This document shows, in pieces, positions 1 through 10,552 of a stretch of 64,000 nt of DNA. The stretch lies in assembly GCA_028023455.1 (NCBI GenBank), contig JAQFVV010006627.1, forward strand, positions 126,001 to 190,000, in the 5' to 3' direction. The stretch comes from Epiperipatus broadwayi (Eukaryota > Onychophora > Udeonychophora > Euonychophora > Peripatidae). Made by a program: the position numbers and the translations under genes. The notes under the pieces were generated by a model. The model was not told the DNA's origin, did no database searches, and was given only the letters and a program-made list of their open reading frames with translations. How positions within the stretch are numbered: the first letter of the stretch is position 1; the number at the start of each line of letters is the position of its first letter.

Positions 1-175
1 CAATGGATGACAGAAGGTTGTGCATAAAATCCCCATCTAGTGCCTACTCATCCAATATCCCCAGACTAGTTTCTGGCTTATTGGTCTTCGTCAGTAAGAA
101 GCTTTGGATCTGAGAGCACTGCACCTAGATCTTAGGATCTAATGCAACCCTCCAGCAGCCACCTTTTATCTCTAC
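1..175 (+). repeat. PLE pseudo-LTR (5' segment), cut by window edge
   Basis: These bases recur inverted at about 9425-9577, and related sequence is found near 24.6-25.0 kb and 52.7-53.0 kb. They run directly into the PLE reading frame that starts at 142. I read them as the upstream pseudo-LTR of the PLE at 142-2396; its true 5' end lies left of the window. The inverted copy at 9240-9640 suggests the missing bases would be about 60 bp starting near a TTAAAACAGG motif. Confidence 0.7.
50..109 (-). ncRNA. degenerate hammerhead-ribozyme motif in PLE pseudo-LTR
   Basis: On the minus strand the order is: stem I 5' side (ATCCAA outer part), CTGACGA, a stem II region, GAAA, the six-base palindrome ACTAGT followed by C, then stem I 3' side ending TTGGAT. 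The outer stem I pairs perfectly (ATCCAA with TTGGAT). Stem II is damaged, because AGACC and AGCCA do not pair. It is homologous in layout to the better copy at 24757-24812. It lies on the strand opposite to the RT frame. Activity is doubtful. Confidence 0.5.
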
Positions 176-2396
176 TTTCTTTCTTCTCTAAATGCAAGGA
201 TTATAACGTCATACCCAACTCCTGTTTGGTGAAAATTAATAGAACAATTTACAATAATGTTAAAATTAGAAATGATTTGCAGAAACAACTTTTGGCACAC
301 ATAACTCACGGATGCAGTGACGCTTTCAAAAAGCAAACAATTATATGGAACAAAATGACAACGAACTACGTAATCCCCCAGTGGATGCAAGATAAATTGC
401 GTAAAACTGAGAGATTTCAAATATTAAAATTTGAAAATAAAATACATTTCTTATCTATTAAACAAAATAAAACCACCGCGGCATTAACATAGACGCGTTC
501 GTTAATAAAACTTCAACTACTCCGCCATACGAAATCAAGAAAATATTATCGCTTGGACCTAAATATGTAGGAGGAAGTTGGACATCCCCTAAGCGCGAAT
601 TAATAGCAGACATCGAAGCATCTCTCATTAATAACACACAAAGAGACGCTATTATCACAGACATAGCTAAATTACTAAATAACAATTTCGTTGATAGAAA
701 AGACGAAGCATGGAATAAAAGTGTATTAAATACTAAACAATATTTTAAAACACACAACATCATTTGTCTCAAAGAAGACAAAGGCAATCGCTTTGTTTTA
801 TTAAACAACACCGATTACAAAAATAAAATGCATGACCAAATTAAAATATTAAAGTTGGTACATGATAACACTTTTAACATCAAAATCGACCGAGATAAAT
901 TTATTAATGGTGTGCTTCGAACTTTCAAGGACAAAGGGATCACTAAATCCGAGTATTACAGGATTTATCCTTCTGCCACTAGACCTCCCCGAATGTTTGC
1001 CAATTCAAAACAACATAAACCAGGCGAACCGCTTAGATTAATGATGGATTTCGCTGGCGTGCACTATTTCGATACAGCCAAATTGGTTAATCAATTGATT
1101 ATAGATTACCTTAATTTTGGCTCATACACAATAAATTCATCTTTTCAATTCATTTCCAGAATTAAAAACGTTCAAATCTCTCACAACTCTGTTATGGCCA
1201 CGATGGATGTGAAAGAATTATATGGATCAATCAATAGAAAAGCATCCATCCAAATTATACATGAAGAGTTGCTGCGAATATCTTGTCCTAACGAGAGAAT
1301 TAAATTCATTATGGCTTTCTTGACATGGCTTGACTCCCATATTTTCACTCTTTTCGAAGATAAATGGTACACAATGCAAGATGGTTGGCCCATGGGCCTC
1401 CCTATCAGTGGCGTCTTATCCAGTATATACTTAAATAAATATGAACAATCCATTATTCCAAAATATTTCAACACTAACCCAGACTTCATATATATACGAT
1501 ATGTAGATGATATTTTCATTATAGCATCTAAAAATAATATTTTAAATATACAACGCGAATTACAAAGCACAACTAAACTATTTTTCTCTATCATATATGA
1601 AAACAATAACGAACTCAAATATCTTGATCTTTCCTTGTCAAGAGACCGCCACGCAATAGATTACAAAATGCTTGTTAAACCATTTGAAATCCGAAGCTGC
1701 ATCCATCCTAATTCTAAATCACCCGCATCGCACAAATTCGCAGGTCTTAAAGCATTTCTGTTTAGAAACCATCATTTGTGTAAATATGAAGCACATAGGA
1801 AGGAAAATGTAAACAATTACATTAAAGACCTACTAGCAGCAGGATTCAAATACAAAACTATTAGGAGGAAAGTCATGAAATTTAACAGCACAATAGATGA
1901 TAAATTGCCTCGCACCAATCTACCCAGAATAACGGTCCCCTACATCCCTAAAATATCCAATAAACTAACGAAAACCTTAAGCAACAAATTCAGCATAATA
2001 TTCAGAACTCCACCCAACACTAATAGGTTGATCAATAACTCCAAAGATTACATTGATCCAGCGCTCACCCCACATGTGGTGTACTCCATTTCCTGCCCCC
2101 AGGCCGGATGCCACGCCACATATTATGGGGAAACGAAAGCCACAATTAACACCAGGTTGGCTCAACATCGGTACACCTTCAATAGAGCCCAAACGAACAG
2201 CAGTACATCTTCTGCATTTTTTGAACATACTAAACAATCAGGGCACAATTTCATACCCGCTAACCCCGTTATTTTATGCTCAGAACCAAACGACTACAGG
2301 AGAAAGATAAAAGAGGCATTCTACATTAACAGAGACATCCATGCAATCAACAGAAGAGACACGTGCTTCGACATTTCGAAAAAATGGGCTACTTAA
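142..2396 (+). pseudogene. Penelope-like element protein, RT + GIY-YIG endonuclease, one frameshift
   Basis: Frame 1 is open 142-492 (116 aa). Frame 3 is open 471-2396 and holds the rest, with its first ATG at 828 (522 aa). A single shift between 471 and 492 would join them into about 750 residues, the size expected of a PLE protein. Numbered from Met 828, the TMDVKELYGSI motif is near 125-135, the thumb-side motif GWPMGLPISG near 186-195, and the catalytic YVDD is 225-228. The C-terminal GIY-YIG nuclease begins VYSI at 418, has a C-x4-C pair (424, 428), TYYGET at 431-436, Arg443 and the expected Glu near 496. The frame ends with a stop at 2396. The enzyme would prime reverse transcription at a nicked chromosomal target. 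It is the best preserved retroelement protein in the window, disabled only by the shift, which could be real or a sequencing error. Confidence 0.9.
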
Positions 2397-2811
2397 CAGT
2401 AACTCATTTGAATATTCTCATTTACATATATCAAGTACATTTTCACGAAGGCTATGAGTATGAGGCACGGTTCCTCGAAAACGTTCAGCCAAATTTATTA
2501 CTAACTATATTTTTTCTCTAATAATTTACAATTAAGTATTTTCATTATTACAAATAAGGAGAAATTAAAACCACATCTACTTAACTACAAAACTATGAGA
2601 CTTAAACTGAAAACACTATAATATTTTCATTCCAAGCTCATTAGCTTATATAGTCATATAGGTCTGAACTCAGTTCAGTACCTATATATTTTGATGACTT
2701 GGGTTTTTTAATAACCATAGCCACCACTATCCTATTAGCCAATAAACATCGCATGATCACCATTTCTTATGCTTGCTTAGAACTGTTATTAAAACAGGTA
2801 AAACTCTATAC
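2397..2811 (+). repeat. PLE 3' untranslated region and start of second pseudo-LTR
   Basis: About 2571-2745 matches, in reverse complement, 9255-9440 of the inverted pseudo-LTR. 2790-2811 matches the start of a pseudo-LTR (compare 9600-9640 inverted), so a tandem second pseudo-LTR begins here and is cut at 2811 by the LTR retrotransposon. No coding frame is seen. Confidence 0.65.
2808..2811. repeat. target-site duplication ATAC, left copy
   Basis: ATAC precedes the LTR start TGTGATGACC. The same ATAC resumes at 9240 after the assembly gap. Removing the LTR element and one ATAC gives a continuous match to the uninterrupted PLE sequence seen inverted near 9600-9625. Confidence 0.65.
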
Positions 2812-4560
2812 TGTGATGACCACGTAAAGTTGTCGACACACATATATATTTATTAATAAAATTAGAAAGTAATAAAGGTGAAATAAATTAGCTAATAAAT
2901 TTTTTTTAAAAAAAAAAAGGAAGGAAAAGAAAAATTGAAATTCTAATGTCAAAATTACTGTGGATTTTGTAATAGTAAGAGAAGGGGAGGGGGGGGCTGC
3001 ATAAATAAAGAAATGCGTCTCTTTCTCTCTTATAAGTCAAATGCTAGAAATTATTTTTGTTTATTGTGGGAGAGGGGAAAAGGAAGCATAAAGAAATGCG
3101 TGTCTTCTCTCTCATTAAGAAAAAAATATATTATAACAAATTAAAATAAATGTAAAACGTAAATGTGAAAAAAATGAATGAATTGTAAACTTTAAATAAA
3201 ATAAATGTAATATGGGATATATAAAAAGAAACAATATGGCCGTAGGTGTGAAAGTCTGTTGGACAAATTAAATTCCATGGACAAAGAAATGTTATCAACG
3301 GAAGATCTTTGCCTGATCTGTTAAATTAATTGGGACTTACATTCCAGCCACTAATTAAATAAAGAAACATAATGATAAGAATTGGTTGGAAATCTAAGTC
3401 TTAATTAAAAATTTTTAAAAACAACGAACAAAGAAAGAGATTAATAAAATTACAATTTTTGTCTGGCATTGCTAGTAGAGACTTTAGAGAAGCAACAGCT
3501 AAAAGAAAATGGAAGAAGTGCGTGGCTAGTGGCGTTAAAGGGACGTGGGTTCGGATTCAAGCCGTCTCATCACTGACTCGCAATGTAAGATCTTTGCCTG
3601 ACCTGCTAGAGGGACCGCCGCTTCTGTAGCTGTCGATGAAACTCAACCTAAAGAATCAACCAGCAAACTGGATGAAAATAACCCCACAAATGGAGGAAGT
3701 TAATGGAGAACCTAAGGAATCAACAAGCAAAACTGGAACGAAAATAACCCCACAATCTGAGGAAGTTAATCAAGAGCGCTCGGAAGAAATACCCATGGGA
3801 CAATTACAACAAAGCCTAGGTAAAAGCATGCATGCATTTTCATTTGTCTACTATTTATAACTAAATATAAAATTAATGATTTGAGAAAATAGAACTCTAT
3901 CAACAGGACTTTAAGAACTTTTATATCTGATCTATTTGCATATATTTATTATAGCCATGTATTTATAAGTGTGTGTTTATTATTATTATTATAATGTAAT
4001 TTTTTATATAAAGTGTGAATATTATTATTAAACATATTTGTCATTAAATTTCGTATCCTTGCTTTATTCTCCTATCACCAAGCTACGACAGGGGGGAAAC
4101 TGTAATTAGTGATTAAAGGGGCATACTGATTTGTTTAAGATATTCATGTGCTGCTTGTTCGTGCGAAATCCCAATTCTAAAAAATAAATAGCAAGCGCTG
4201 GACATTCGCTAAGTTTCTTTGAAATAGTTTGCTCTGTTCAGCAGCCGAGAGTTCTTGGCTGGGAAAAATAACGCCAAGATAATATGTACGTATTGCCTTG
4301 GGGTTCAGTCAAGGGTATAGATATGAAGTTAAATTTGTATCTGTATTAGCTCTCTGCTTGTATTGTAACGGCGTTGGTTAAAATAATGAATAAGATAATA
4401 AAGAATCTAAGTTGAAAACAATAAATGGATAGAAAATATAAGTTATGAAAAGAATTAAAATATAATAAATAAGTATAATATAGAATAAAATAATCGAAAT
4501 AAATATAATTGAATACACAAATAATTAAGCAACCGTACGAAATAACCATTTCCGTTATAA
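2812..4560 (+). repeat. 5' LTR
   Basis: It starts TGTGATGACC and matches 7002-8739 base for base apart from scattered substitutions and one 9-bp indel near 3155. It ends at TTATAA just before the primer site, so the 3' terminus is not the usual CA. Within it, 3640-3790 holds an imperfect duplication of about 67 bp (the AACCCCACAA...GAGGAAGTTAAT unit), which makes the short open frame at 3636-3860 a by-product and not a gene. Confidence 0.85.
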
Positions 4561-4561
4561 T

Positions 4562-4579
4562 TGGGGGCCAGTCCGGGAT
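4562..4579 (+). promoter_or_regulatory. primer-binding site, tRNA-Pro type
   Basis: TGGGGGCCAGTCCGGGAT lies one base past the 5' LTR. From memory, the complement of the tRNA-Pro 3' end is TGGGGGCTCGTCCGGGAT, so 16 of 18 bases agree. This places minus-strand priming here and supports the LTR boundary. Confidence 0.75.
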
Positions 4580-4971
4580 ATATTGTCACGTTTACAAGTT
4601 CAGCACATTTGAATTCGAGTATAACAAAATTAATAGTTTATGCAATAATTAATAAACAAATCAAAAAATAGCTTGGTGGTAGACAAAGCAAGAAATAAAA
4701 TAAATAATAGAGGGTAAAAGGAGAGAAAGAGAACGTAATATAACGTGGGAAGTTAGGTTGTAAATTGGAGTCAGTTGCGGAGGGGTCTTGAAGGCAGGCG
4801 TGGGTGAGTGATGATTAGTGAGTGAGATGGGGAGAGCCAAACAAACGTACCTAGTGTCCGTGAAATATAAAGTTAGTAAAGTAATATAATCCTATAAGGA
4901 TAAGGTTAGATAGTAAAGCTGTAGAATAAAATATAAGTAATTAATTAGTGTGTGTGTGTTAAATAAATTTG
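4580..4971 (+). other. LTR-element leader, non-coding
   Basis: This lies between the primer site and the Gag ATG. It is AT-rich with a short (TG)n tract before the start codon. A packaging signal would be expected here, but nothing specific is recognisable. Confidence 0.5.
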
Positions 4972-5847
4972 ATGCACACCAGATCAAAAATAAAAATGGA
5001 CACTCTAGTGGGCGAAATAGGAAAAACCTCCGAAGAAATAATGGAACCATCCGGAGAAATAGCTAGTGACAGAGGTATAGAAATTAGAAAGGGAATGGAG
5101 ACAGTGATTGATGATAAAAATAAAATGGAAAGCTATAATATAAGGGATATGTTCATGAAATTAATGGAAGGCCAGCAAAGGTTGTTTATGGAAATGAGGG
5201 AAATAGGTGAAAGAAATAGTAGGAAGATAGAAGAGTTGGGCGAACAACACAGTAAGGATTGTAGCCAAAGGGTTGAACAAGTAATAAAAAATGAAAACGG
5301 AAAGGCTATAGAAAACGTACAACTAGAAGTAACTCAGTTAGCAAACACAGTTGAGAGGATAGAAGTGAGGGTAGAAAGGGGTGAAAATAAAATAGAAAAT
5401 ATAACAGAGATAATAAGAGCTAACAGTAAAGAGCAAGAGAGCGCGAGCAAAGGCTTGCACATAAATAGCGAAAGTAACAATGTGGAGCAAATGCTTATAG
5501 GCCCAGAAGGGAAGACTGTCAGACAGGTTACTGAGTCGCTAGATGCGTTTGACAGCACTAGGCCTAATTACAAGGCGGAGGATCGGGGATTTAAACCCCA
5601 GCCCAACGATCCGCACATCGGAAGAATGCAATACAATCCTCATCACGATTATTGGGAAGGAAGCCAGGCATTTCCTGATAGATCCGAAAGGGCTGAAATG
5701 TCCGAATGGACCGGAAGGAGTTCAGATCTCAATCATCCATATGAGCAAGCCGACTCTAGAGGACATCGAAACAGTGTTCCAGGTCCCAGCACAAGTGGAT
5801 ATAAATATAGTAGAAAAAATGATAAGAAACCTCCAGACAAAAACTAA
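4972..5847 (+). CDS. Gag-like protein of the LTR retrotransposon (N-terminal part only)
   Basis: The frame of 291 residues starts MHTRSK, a beginning I associate with Gag of some invertebrate gypsy elements. The codon before the ATG is an in-frame TTG, so ATG 4972 is the sensible start. Residues about 45-165 are rich in E, K, R, N and heptad-like hydrophobics and probably form a long coiled coil. The last third is polar with Pro, Ser, Gly and charged residues and ends in a basic KKPPDK tail. No CCHC knuckle, protease or RT follows, whereas a normal Gag-Pol would continue for 3-4 kb. It may be a leftover of internal deletion or a retained Gag-only protein. The assignment rests mainly on position between LTRs. 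Confidence 0.6.
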   Translation: MHTRSKIKMDTLVGEIGKTSEEIMEPSGEIASDRGIEIRKGMETVIDDKNKMESYNIRDMFMKLMEGQQRLFMEMREIGERNSRKIEELGEQHSKDCSQRVEQVIKNENGKAIENVQLEVTQLANTVERIEVRVERGENKIENITEIIRANSKEQESASKGLHINSESNNVEQMLIGPEGKTVRQVTESLDAFDSTRPNYKAEDRGFKPQPNDPHIGRMQYNPHHDYWEGSQAFPDRSERAEMSEWTGRSSDLNHPYEQADSRGHRNSVPGPSTSGYKYSRKNDKKPPDKN

Positions 5848-6982
5848 GAAAAAAAGTAAACGGACGGATATGTCGGTTCGATGAAACGGATAACGTCTTG
5901 GAATCATGAGAAATAAATTTTTTTTTTAAACGTATGACAGGTGGGGCAAATCGTCTCACGACAAATAATTAAAGTCACTATGATAAACAAAAAAAAGGAG
6001 TAGTGTTCACGGAGGGAAATTAATGATAGACTTTTTTGTGTGTGTATGATTGACTTAATGAGCTATAATAAGTGGGAAAAAATAATAATAATAATAATGA
6101 TATTAACGGAGTAAAATCAATGATAAACTTAACGCGTATTTATGTGCAGTCAAGCACAGCAAGACCAATGTAAATAAAAGTAATAAAAAAAAAAAAAGAA
6201 AAGAAATCTATAAATAATTTATTCGTATCACAATCTGTCAGGTATAAATGCAGATAGAATTAACAATTAAATAGAAGTAAAAATAAAAATAAGAATCGTT
6301 TAGGCTCATTAAAGAGCCATTTAATAATTAATAAAATAAACTAAATGAACAACAGTGATAATGCTTAAATGATAGATATCACTGATAGGTGTATGAGGTT
6401 GCAGATTGAGGCATATGTGTGTGTGTATGCATTATGTTGGGTCGTATTTTGAGCTTGATTCAGCCGTCTCTTCGCACTTTAGATTCTCATGGCTCTCGAT
6501 GGTTAAACTTTGAAATGAAGCGCCAGTAAGAATCCTGGACTCATTATATAATAAGAATTAATGTCCCAATATAATAAGAATTAGTGTCTCAAAATAAATA
6601 AATGAAGAAATAAGAATTAGTGCCTCGAATAAAATAAATAAATAAATAAAGAATAAGAATTTGTTGTTTGCGCAAGATGAGCAGGCAGTAGAAATATCCT
6701 GCTGTTCACACGCTTTAAACCCTGTTATGTTTTTTGTTCTGATAGAGTTAAGTTATGCCATGGTCTCGTATGCGTAGAGATTAAATTGGTTGATCAGCCA
6801 AAATCGATGGGAAAGAATTGTGTAGCTTTACCTAGCTGTCTCTCTGCAGTCATCCTCATCATCATTATCACTCATCATGACAGAGTGGGAAAGTCTGTAA
6901 TAAAAGCAGAAGTAAGAGTTGAAAGCAAAGAATTAAAATAGGCTCTCATCTCAGAATAAGATTCGACCCGATTTTAATTCTC
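5848..6982 (+). other. non-coding interior of the LTR element
   Basis: No frame of note is seen. It contains A/T simple repeats and, at about 6546-6640, a three-fold imperfect repeat built on AAGAATTAGTGTC followed by AAATAAATA runs. Pol would lie here in an autonomous relative. Confidence 0.6.
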
Positions 6983-7001
6983 AAAAACGGGCGGAGTGTA
7001 A
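6983..7001 (+). promoter_or_regulatory. polypurine tract before 3' LTR
   Basis: AAAAACGGGCGGAG followed by TGTAA lies immediately upstream of the 3' LTR start at 7002. It is the plus-strand primer expected at this position, interrupted by two pyrimidines. Confidence 0.6.
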
Positions 7002-8739
7002 TGTGACGACCACGTAAAGTCGTCGACACACATATATATTTATTAATAAAATTAGAAAGTAATAAAGGTGAAATAAATTAGCTAATAAATTTTTTTTAAA
7101 AAAAAAAAGGAAGGAAAAGAAAAATTGAAATTCTAATGTCAAAATTACTGTGGATTTTGTAATAGTAAGAGAAGGGGAGGGGGGCTGCATAAATAAAGAA
7201 ATGCGTCTCTTTCTCTCTTATAAGTCAAATGCTAGAAATTATTTTTGTTTATTGTGGGAGAGGGGAAAAGGAAGCATAAAAAAATGCGTGTCTTCTCTCT
7301 CATTAAGAAAAAAATATATTATAACAAATTAAAATAAATGTAAAACGAAAAAATGAATGAATTGTAAACTTTAAATAAAATAAATGTAATATGGGATATA
7401 TAAAAAGAAACAATATGGCCATAGGTGTGAAAGTCTGTTGGACAAATTAAATTCCATGGACAAAGAAATGTTATCAATGGAAGATCTTTGCCTGATCTGT
7501 TAAATTAATTGGGACTTACATTCCAGCCACTAATTAAATAAAGAAACATAATGATAAGAATTGGTTGGAAATCTAAGTCTTAATTAAAAAATTTTAAAAA
7601 CAACGAACAAAGAAAGAGATTAATAAAATTACAATTTTTGTCTGGCATTGCTAGTAGAGACTTTAGAGAAGCAACAGCTAAAAGAAAATGGGAGAAGTGC
7701 GTGGCTAGTGGCGTTAAAGGGACGTGGGTTCGGATTCAAGCCGTCTCATCACTGACTCGCAATGTAAGATCTTTGCCTGACCTGCTAGAGGGACCGCCGC
7801 TTCTGTAGCTGTCAATTGAAACTCAACCTAAAGAATCAACCAGCAAACTGGATGAAAATAACCCCACAAACGGAGGAAGTTAATGGAGAACCTAAGGAAT
7901 CAACAAGCAAAACTGGAAGAAAATAACCCCACAATCTGAGGAAGTTAATCAAGAGCGCTCGGAAGAAATACCCATGGGACAATTACAACAAAGCCTAGGT
8001 AAAAGCATGCATGCATTTTCATTTGTCTACTATTTATAACTAAATATAAAATTAATGATTTGAGAAAATAGAACTCTATCAACAGGACTTTAAGAACTTT
8101 TATATCTGATCTATTTTCATATATTTATTATAGCCATGTATTTATAAGTGTGTGTTTATTATTATTATTATAATGTAATTTTTTATATAAAGTGTGAATA
8201 TTATTATTAAACATATTTGTCATTAAATTTCGTATCCTTGCTTTATTCTCCTATCACCAAGCTACGACAGGGGGGAAACTGTAATTAGTGATTAAAGGGG
8301 CATACTGATTTGTTTAAGATATTCATGTGCTGCTTGTTCGTGCGAAATCCCAATTCTAAAAAATAAATAGCAAGCGCTGGACATTCGCTAAGTTTCTTTG
8401 AAATAGTTTGCTCTGTTCAGCAGCCGAGAGTTCTTGGCTGGGAAAAATAACGCCAAGATAATATGTATGTATTGCCTTGGGGTTCAGTCAAGGGTATAGA
8501 TATGAAGTTAAATTTGTATCTGTATTAGCTCTCTGCTTGTATTGTAACGGCGTTGGTTAAAATAATGAATAAGATAATAAAGAATCTAAGTTGAAAACAA
8601 TAAATGGATAGAAAATATAAGTTATGAAAAGAATTAAAATATAATAAATAAGTATAATATAGAATAAAATAATCGAAATAAATATAATTGAATACACAAA
8701 TAATTAAGCAACCGTACGAAATAACCATTTCCGTTATAA
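7002..8739 (+). repeat. 3' LTR, runs to the assembly gap
   Basis: It begins TGTGACGACC and matches the 5' LTR through its last base, TTATAA, where the N run begins. The gap therefore starts exactly at, or within a few bases of, the LTR end. Confidence 0.85.
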
Positions 8740-9239
8740 NNNNNNNNNNNNNNNNNNNNNNNNNNNNNNNNNNNNNNNNNNNNNNNNNNNNNNNNNNNNN
8801 NNNNNNNNNNNNNNNNNNNNNNNNNNNNNNNNNNNNNNNNNNNNNNNNNNNNNNNNNNNNNNNNNNNNNNNNNNNNNNNNNNNNNNNNNNNNNNNNNNNN
8901 NNNNNNNNNNNNNNNNNNNNNNNNNNNNNNNNNNNNNNNNNNNNNNNNNNNNNNNNNNNNNNNNNNNNNNNNNNNNNNNNNNNNNNNNNNNNNNNNNNNN
9001 NNNNNNNNNNNNNNNNNNNNNNNNNNNNNNNNNNNNNNNNNNNNNNNNNNNNNNNNNNNNNNNNNNNNNNNNNNNNNNNNNNNNNNNNNNNNNNNNNNNN
9101 NNNNNNNNNNNNNNNNNNNNNNNNNNNNNNNNNNNNNNNNNNNNNNNNNNNNNNNNNNNNNNNNNNNNNNNNNNNNNNNNNNNNNNNNNNNNNNNNNNNN
9201 NNNNNNNNNNNNNNNNNNNNNNNNNNNNNNNNNNNNNNN
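8740..9239. other. assembly gap of exactly 500 N
   Basis: The round size points to a placeholder and not a measured distance. The LTR ends on its left and the interrupted PLE resumes with ATAC on its right, so the true missing length may be close to zero. Open frames spanning it are artefacts. Confidence 0.9.
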
Positions 9240-9640
9240 ATACATATTGCCACTCAATGCAATCATGCCTAATAGGATAGTGGTTGCTGTGGTTATTAAA
9301 GAACCAAAGTCACCAAAATGTATAGTTACTGAACTGAGTTCAGATCTATATGACTATATAAGCTAATGAGCTTACATTAAAAATATTATAGCGTTTTCAG
9401 TTTAAGACTCATAGTTTTCTAGTTAAGTAGAGATAAAAGGTGGCTGCTGGGGGGTTGCATTAGATCTAAGATCTAGGTGCAGTGCTCTCAGATCCAAGGC
9501 TCCTCACTGATGTCTGGGGATATTGGATGAGTAGGCACTAGATGGGGATTTTATGCACAAGTCTTCTGACATCCATTGATTACTCTGACTTACATTGAGT
9601 GGCAATACGTATAGAGAGTTTTGCCTGTTTTAATACATAT
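9240..9640 (-). repeat. inverted PLE pseudo-LTR
   Basis: In reverse complement this unit reads from a TTAAAACAGG start (near 9640), through the segment matching window bases 1-175, then directly into the segment matching 2571-2745. It therefore joins the two ends of the PLE without the coding body, as a pseudo-LTR should. About two dozen bases covering the hammerhead core (CTGACGA to GAAAC) are deleted relative to the copy at 50-109. The first 20 bases (9240-9260) belong to the plus-orientation element, which meets the inverted copy at CACTCAATG. Confidence 0.65.
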
Positions 9641-9790
9641 TGCTTCCATAAACAAATACACATACATATATAGTTTAGATATCTAAGCATATACATCTAT
9701 ATATCATATATAATTCTATAATATATTTTAATTTGAAAATTAATCCAGCATACACATTCTTAATAATTAATAAAAATAAACAAACAATAT
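9641..9790. other. AT-rich spacer
   Basis: Short tandem TATA/CATA motifs separate the pseudo-LTR from the RTE fragment. No feature is seen. Confidence 0.5.
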
Positions 9791-10552
9791 AATCATCATA
9801 ATTATCATTTTCAATCATTATCAATCCACTGCAAAATGAAGATATCTACAAGTGTAATCCAGTTTCTCTGATTCCATAACTTCTCTTCTTCACACTACAT
9901 AAGAAAATTTCATTATTTCATCCTTCAATCACAAATTAGGTCTTTTTCTAGGAGATTTGCATTCTCATAGAATTCAGTTTAAAACTTTAACTTTTCACCT
10001 ATTAAGATCTCTTATAGCAATATGTCCAACCCATCTCCAATTAAAGTTTCTTAATTCTTTAAATGATATTAATGGTACTTATTTGCTTCTGTATTTTGGT
10101 TTTAAACCTTTCTTATTATTCTTTATTTAAATCTTTCATAGTTCATTAAACGATATAAAGTCCGTATTATTCTTCTGTTAAATATCCAATTTTCAAATCC
10201 ATATTTAAAGCTGGTAAAACAATAATATTAAAATATTCCCATTCAACGATATAGACATATCCTATTAACATTAAATTATTTTTACCAATAGTACTCCATC
10301 CACATTAAATTCAATGACTGATTCACTCCATTATGTTTTCATCTCTATTAGTAATATAACCAAAGCATTTGTAGTCATTCAGATCTAATTCATGATTATC
10401 AATCTATATTTTCCTTTTCTGTGAATATATATTGACATTACTTTAGTTTCTTTGGTATTCAGTCATTTTAATTTTACTTTCTTATTCTCATCTGATAATT
10501 CTTGCAATATTTTCTGAAGCTTATTTACAAAATTGACATTTCAAAATCTCTA
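9791..10552 (-). pseudogene. decayed RTE LINE 3' fragment
   Basis: This aligns by eye along its whole length with 39812-40560 of the RTE copy, in the same orientation. It begins at the ATCATCATAATTATCA tail, then the TATCAATCCACTGCA stretch, and runs to the CTGATAATTCTTGCAA stretch near the FADD region. Many substitutions and stops destroy the frame. It is an old 5'-truncated insertion. Confidence 0.75.

Larger units (their letters stand above)
2812..8739 (+). mobile_element. non-autonomous Ty3/gypsy-like LTR retrotransposon
   Basis: Two nearly identical direct repeats of about 1.75 kb (2812-4560 and 7002-8739) bound a 2.44-kb interior. The interior carries a tRNA-Pro-type primer site, a Gag-like frame and a purine tract just before the second repeat. 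The interior has no protease, RT, RNase H or integrase frame, so mobility would depend on a full-length relative. I count about 14 differences between the LTRs (under 1%), which indicates a young insertion. It sits inside the 3' end of a PLE with ATAC duplicated on both sides. The 3' end abuts an assembly gap. Confidence 0.85.

Noticed and set aside
1181-1618. 145-codon frame on the minus strand
   Set aside because: Antisense shadow of the PLE RT frame. The same applies to 172-420, 458-811 and 1977-2237.
3636-3860. 74-codon frame with two similar halves
   Set aside because: It lies in the LTR and its second copy (7.8-8.0 kb) carries indels, so it arises from a 67-bp duplication in the LTR, not a conserved protein.
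6981-7190. Hydrophobic 69-codon minus frame, possible membrane protein
   Set aside because: It spans the LTR start and poly-T; low complexity, no second-copy support in the 5' LTR context.
8525-9272. Three frames of 194-242 codons across the N run
   Set aside because: They consist mostly of unknown residues created by the 500-N gap; their real parts lie in the LTR and pseudo-LTR.
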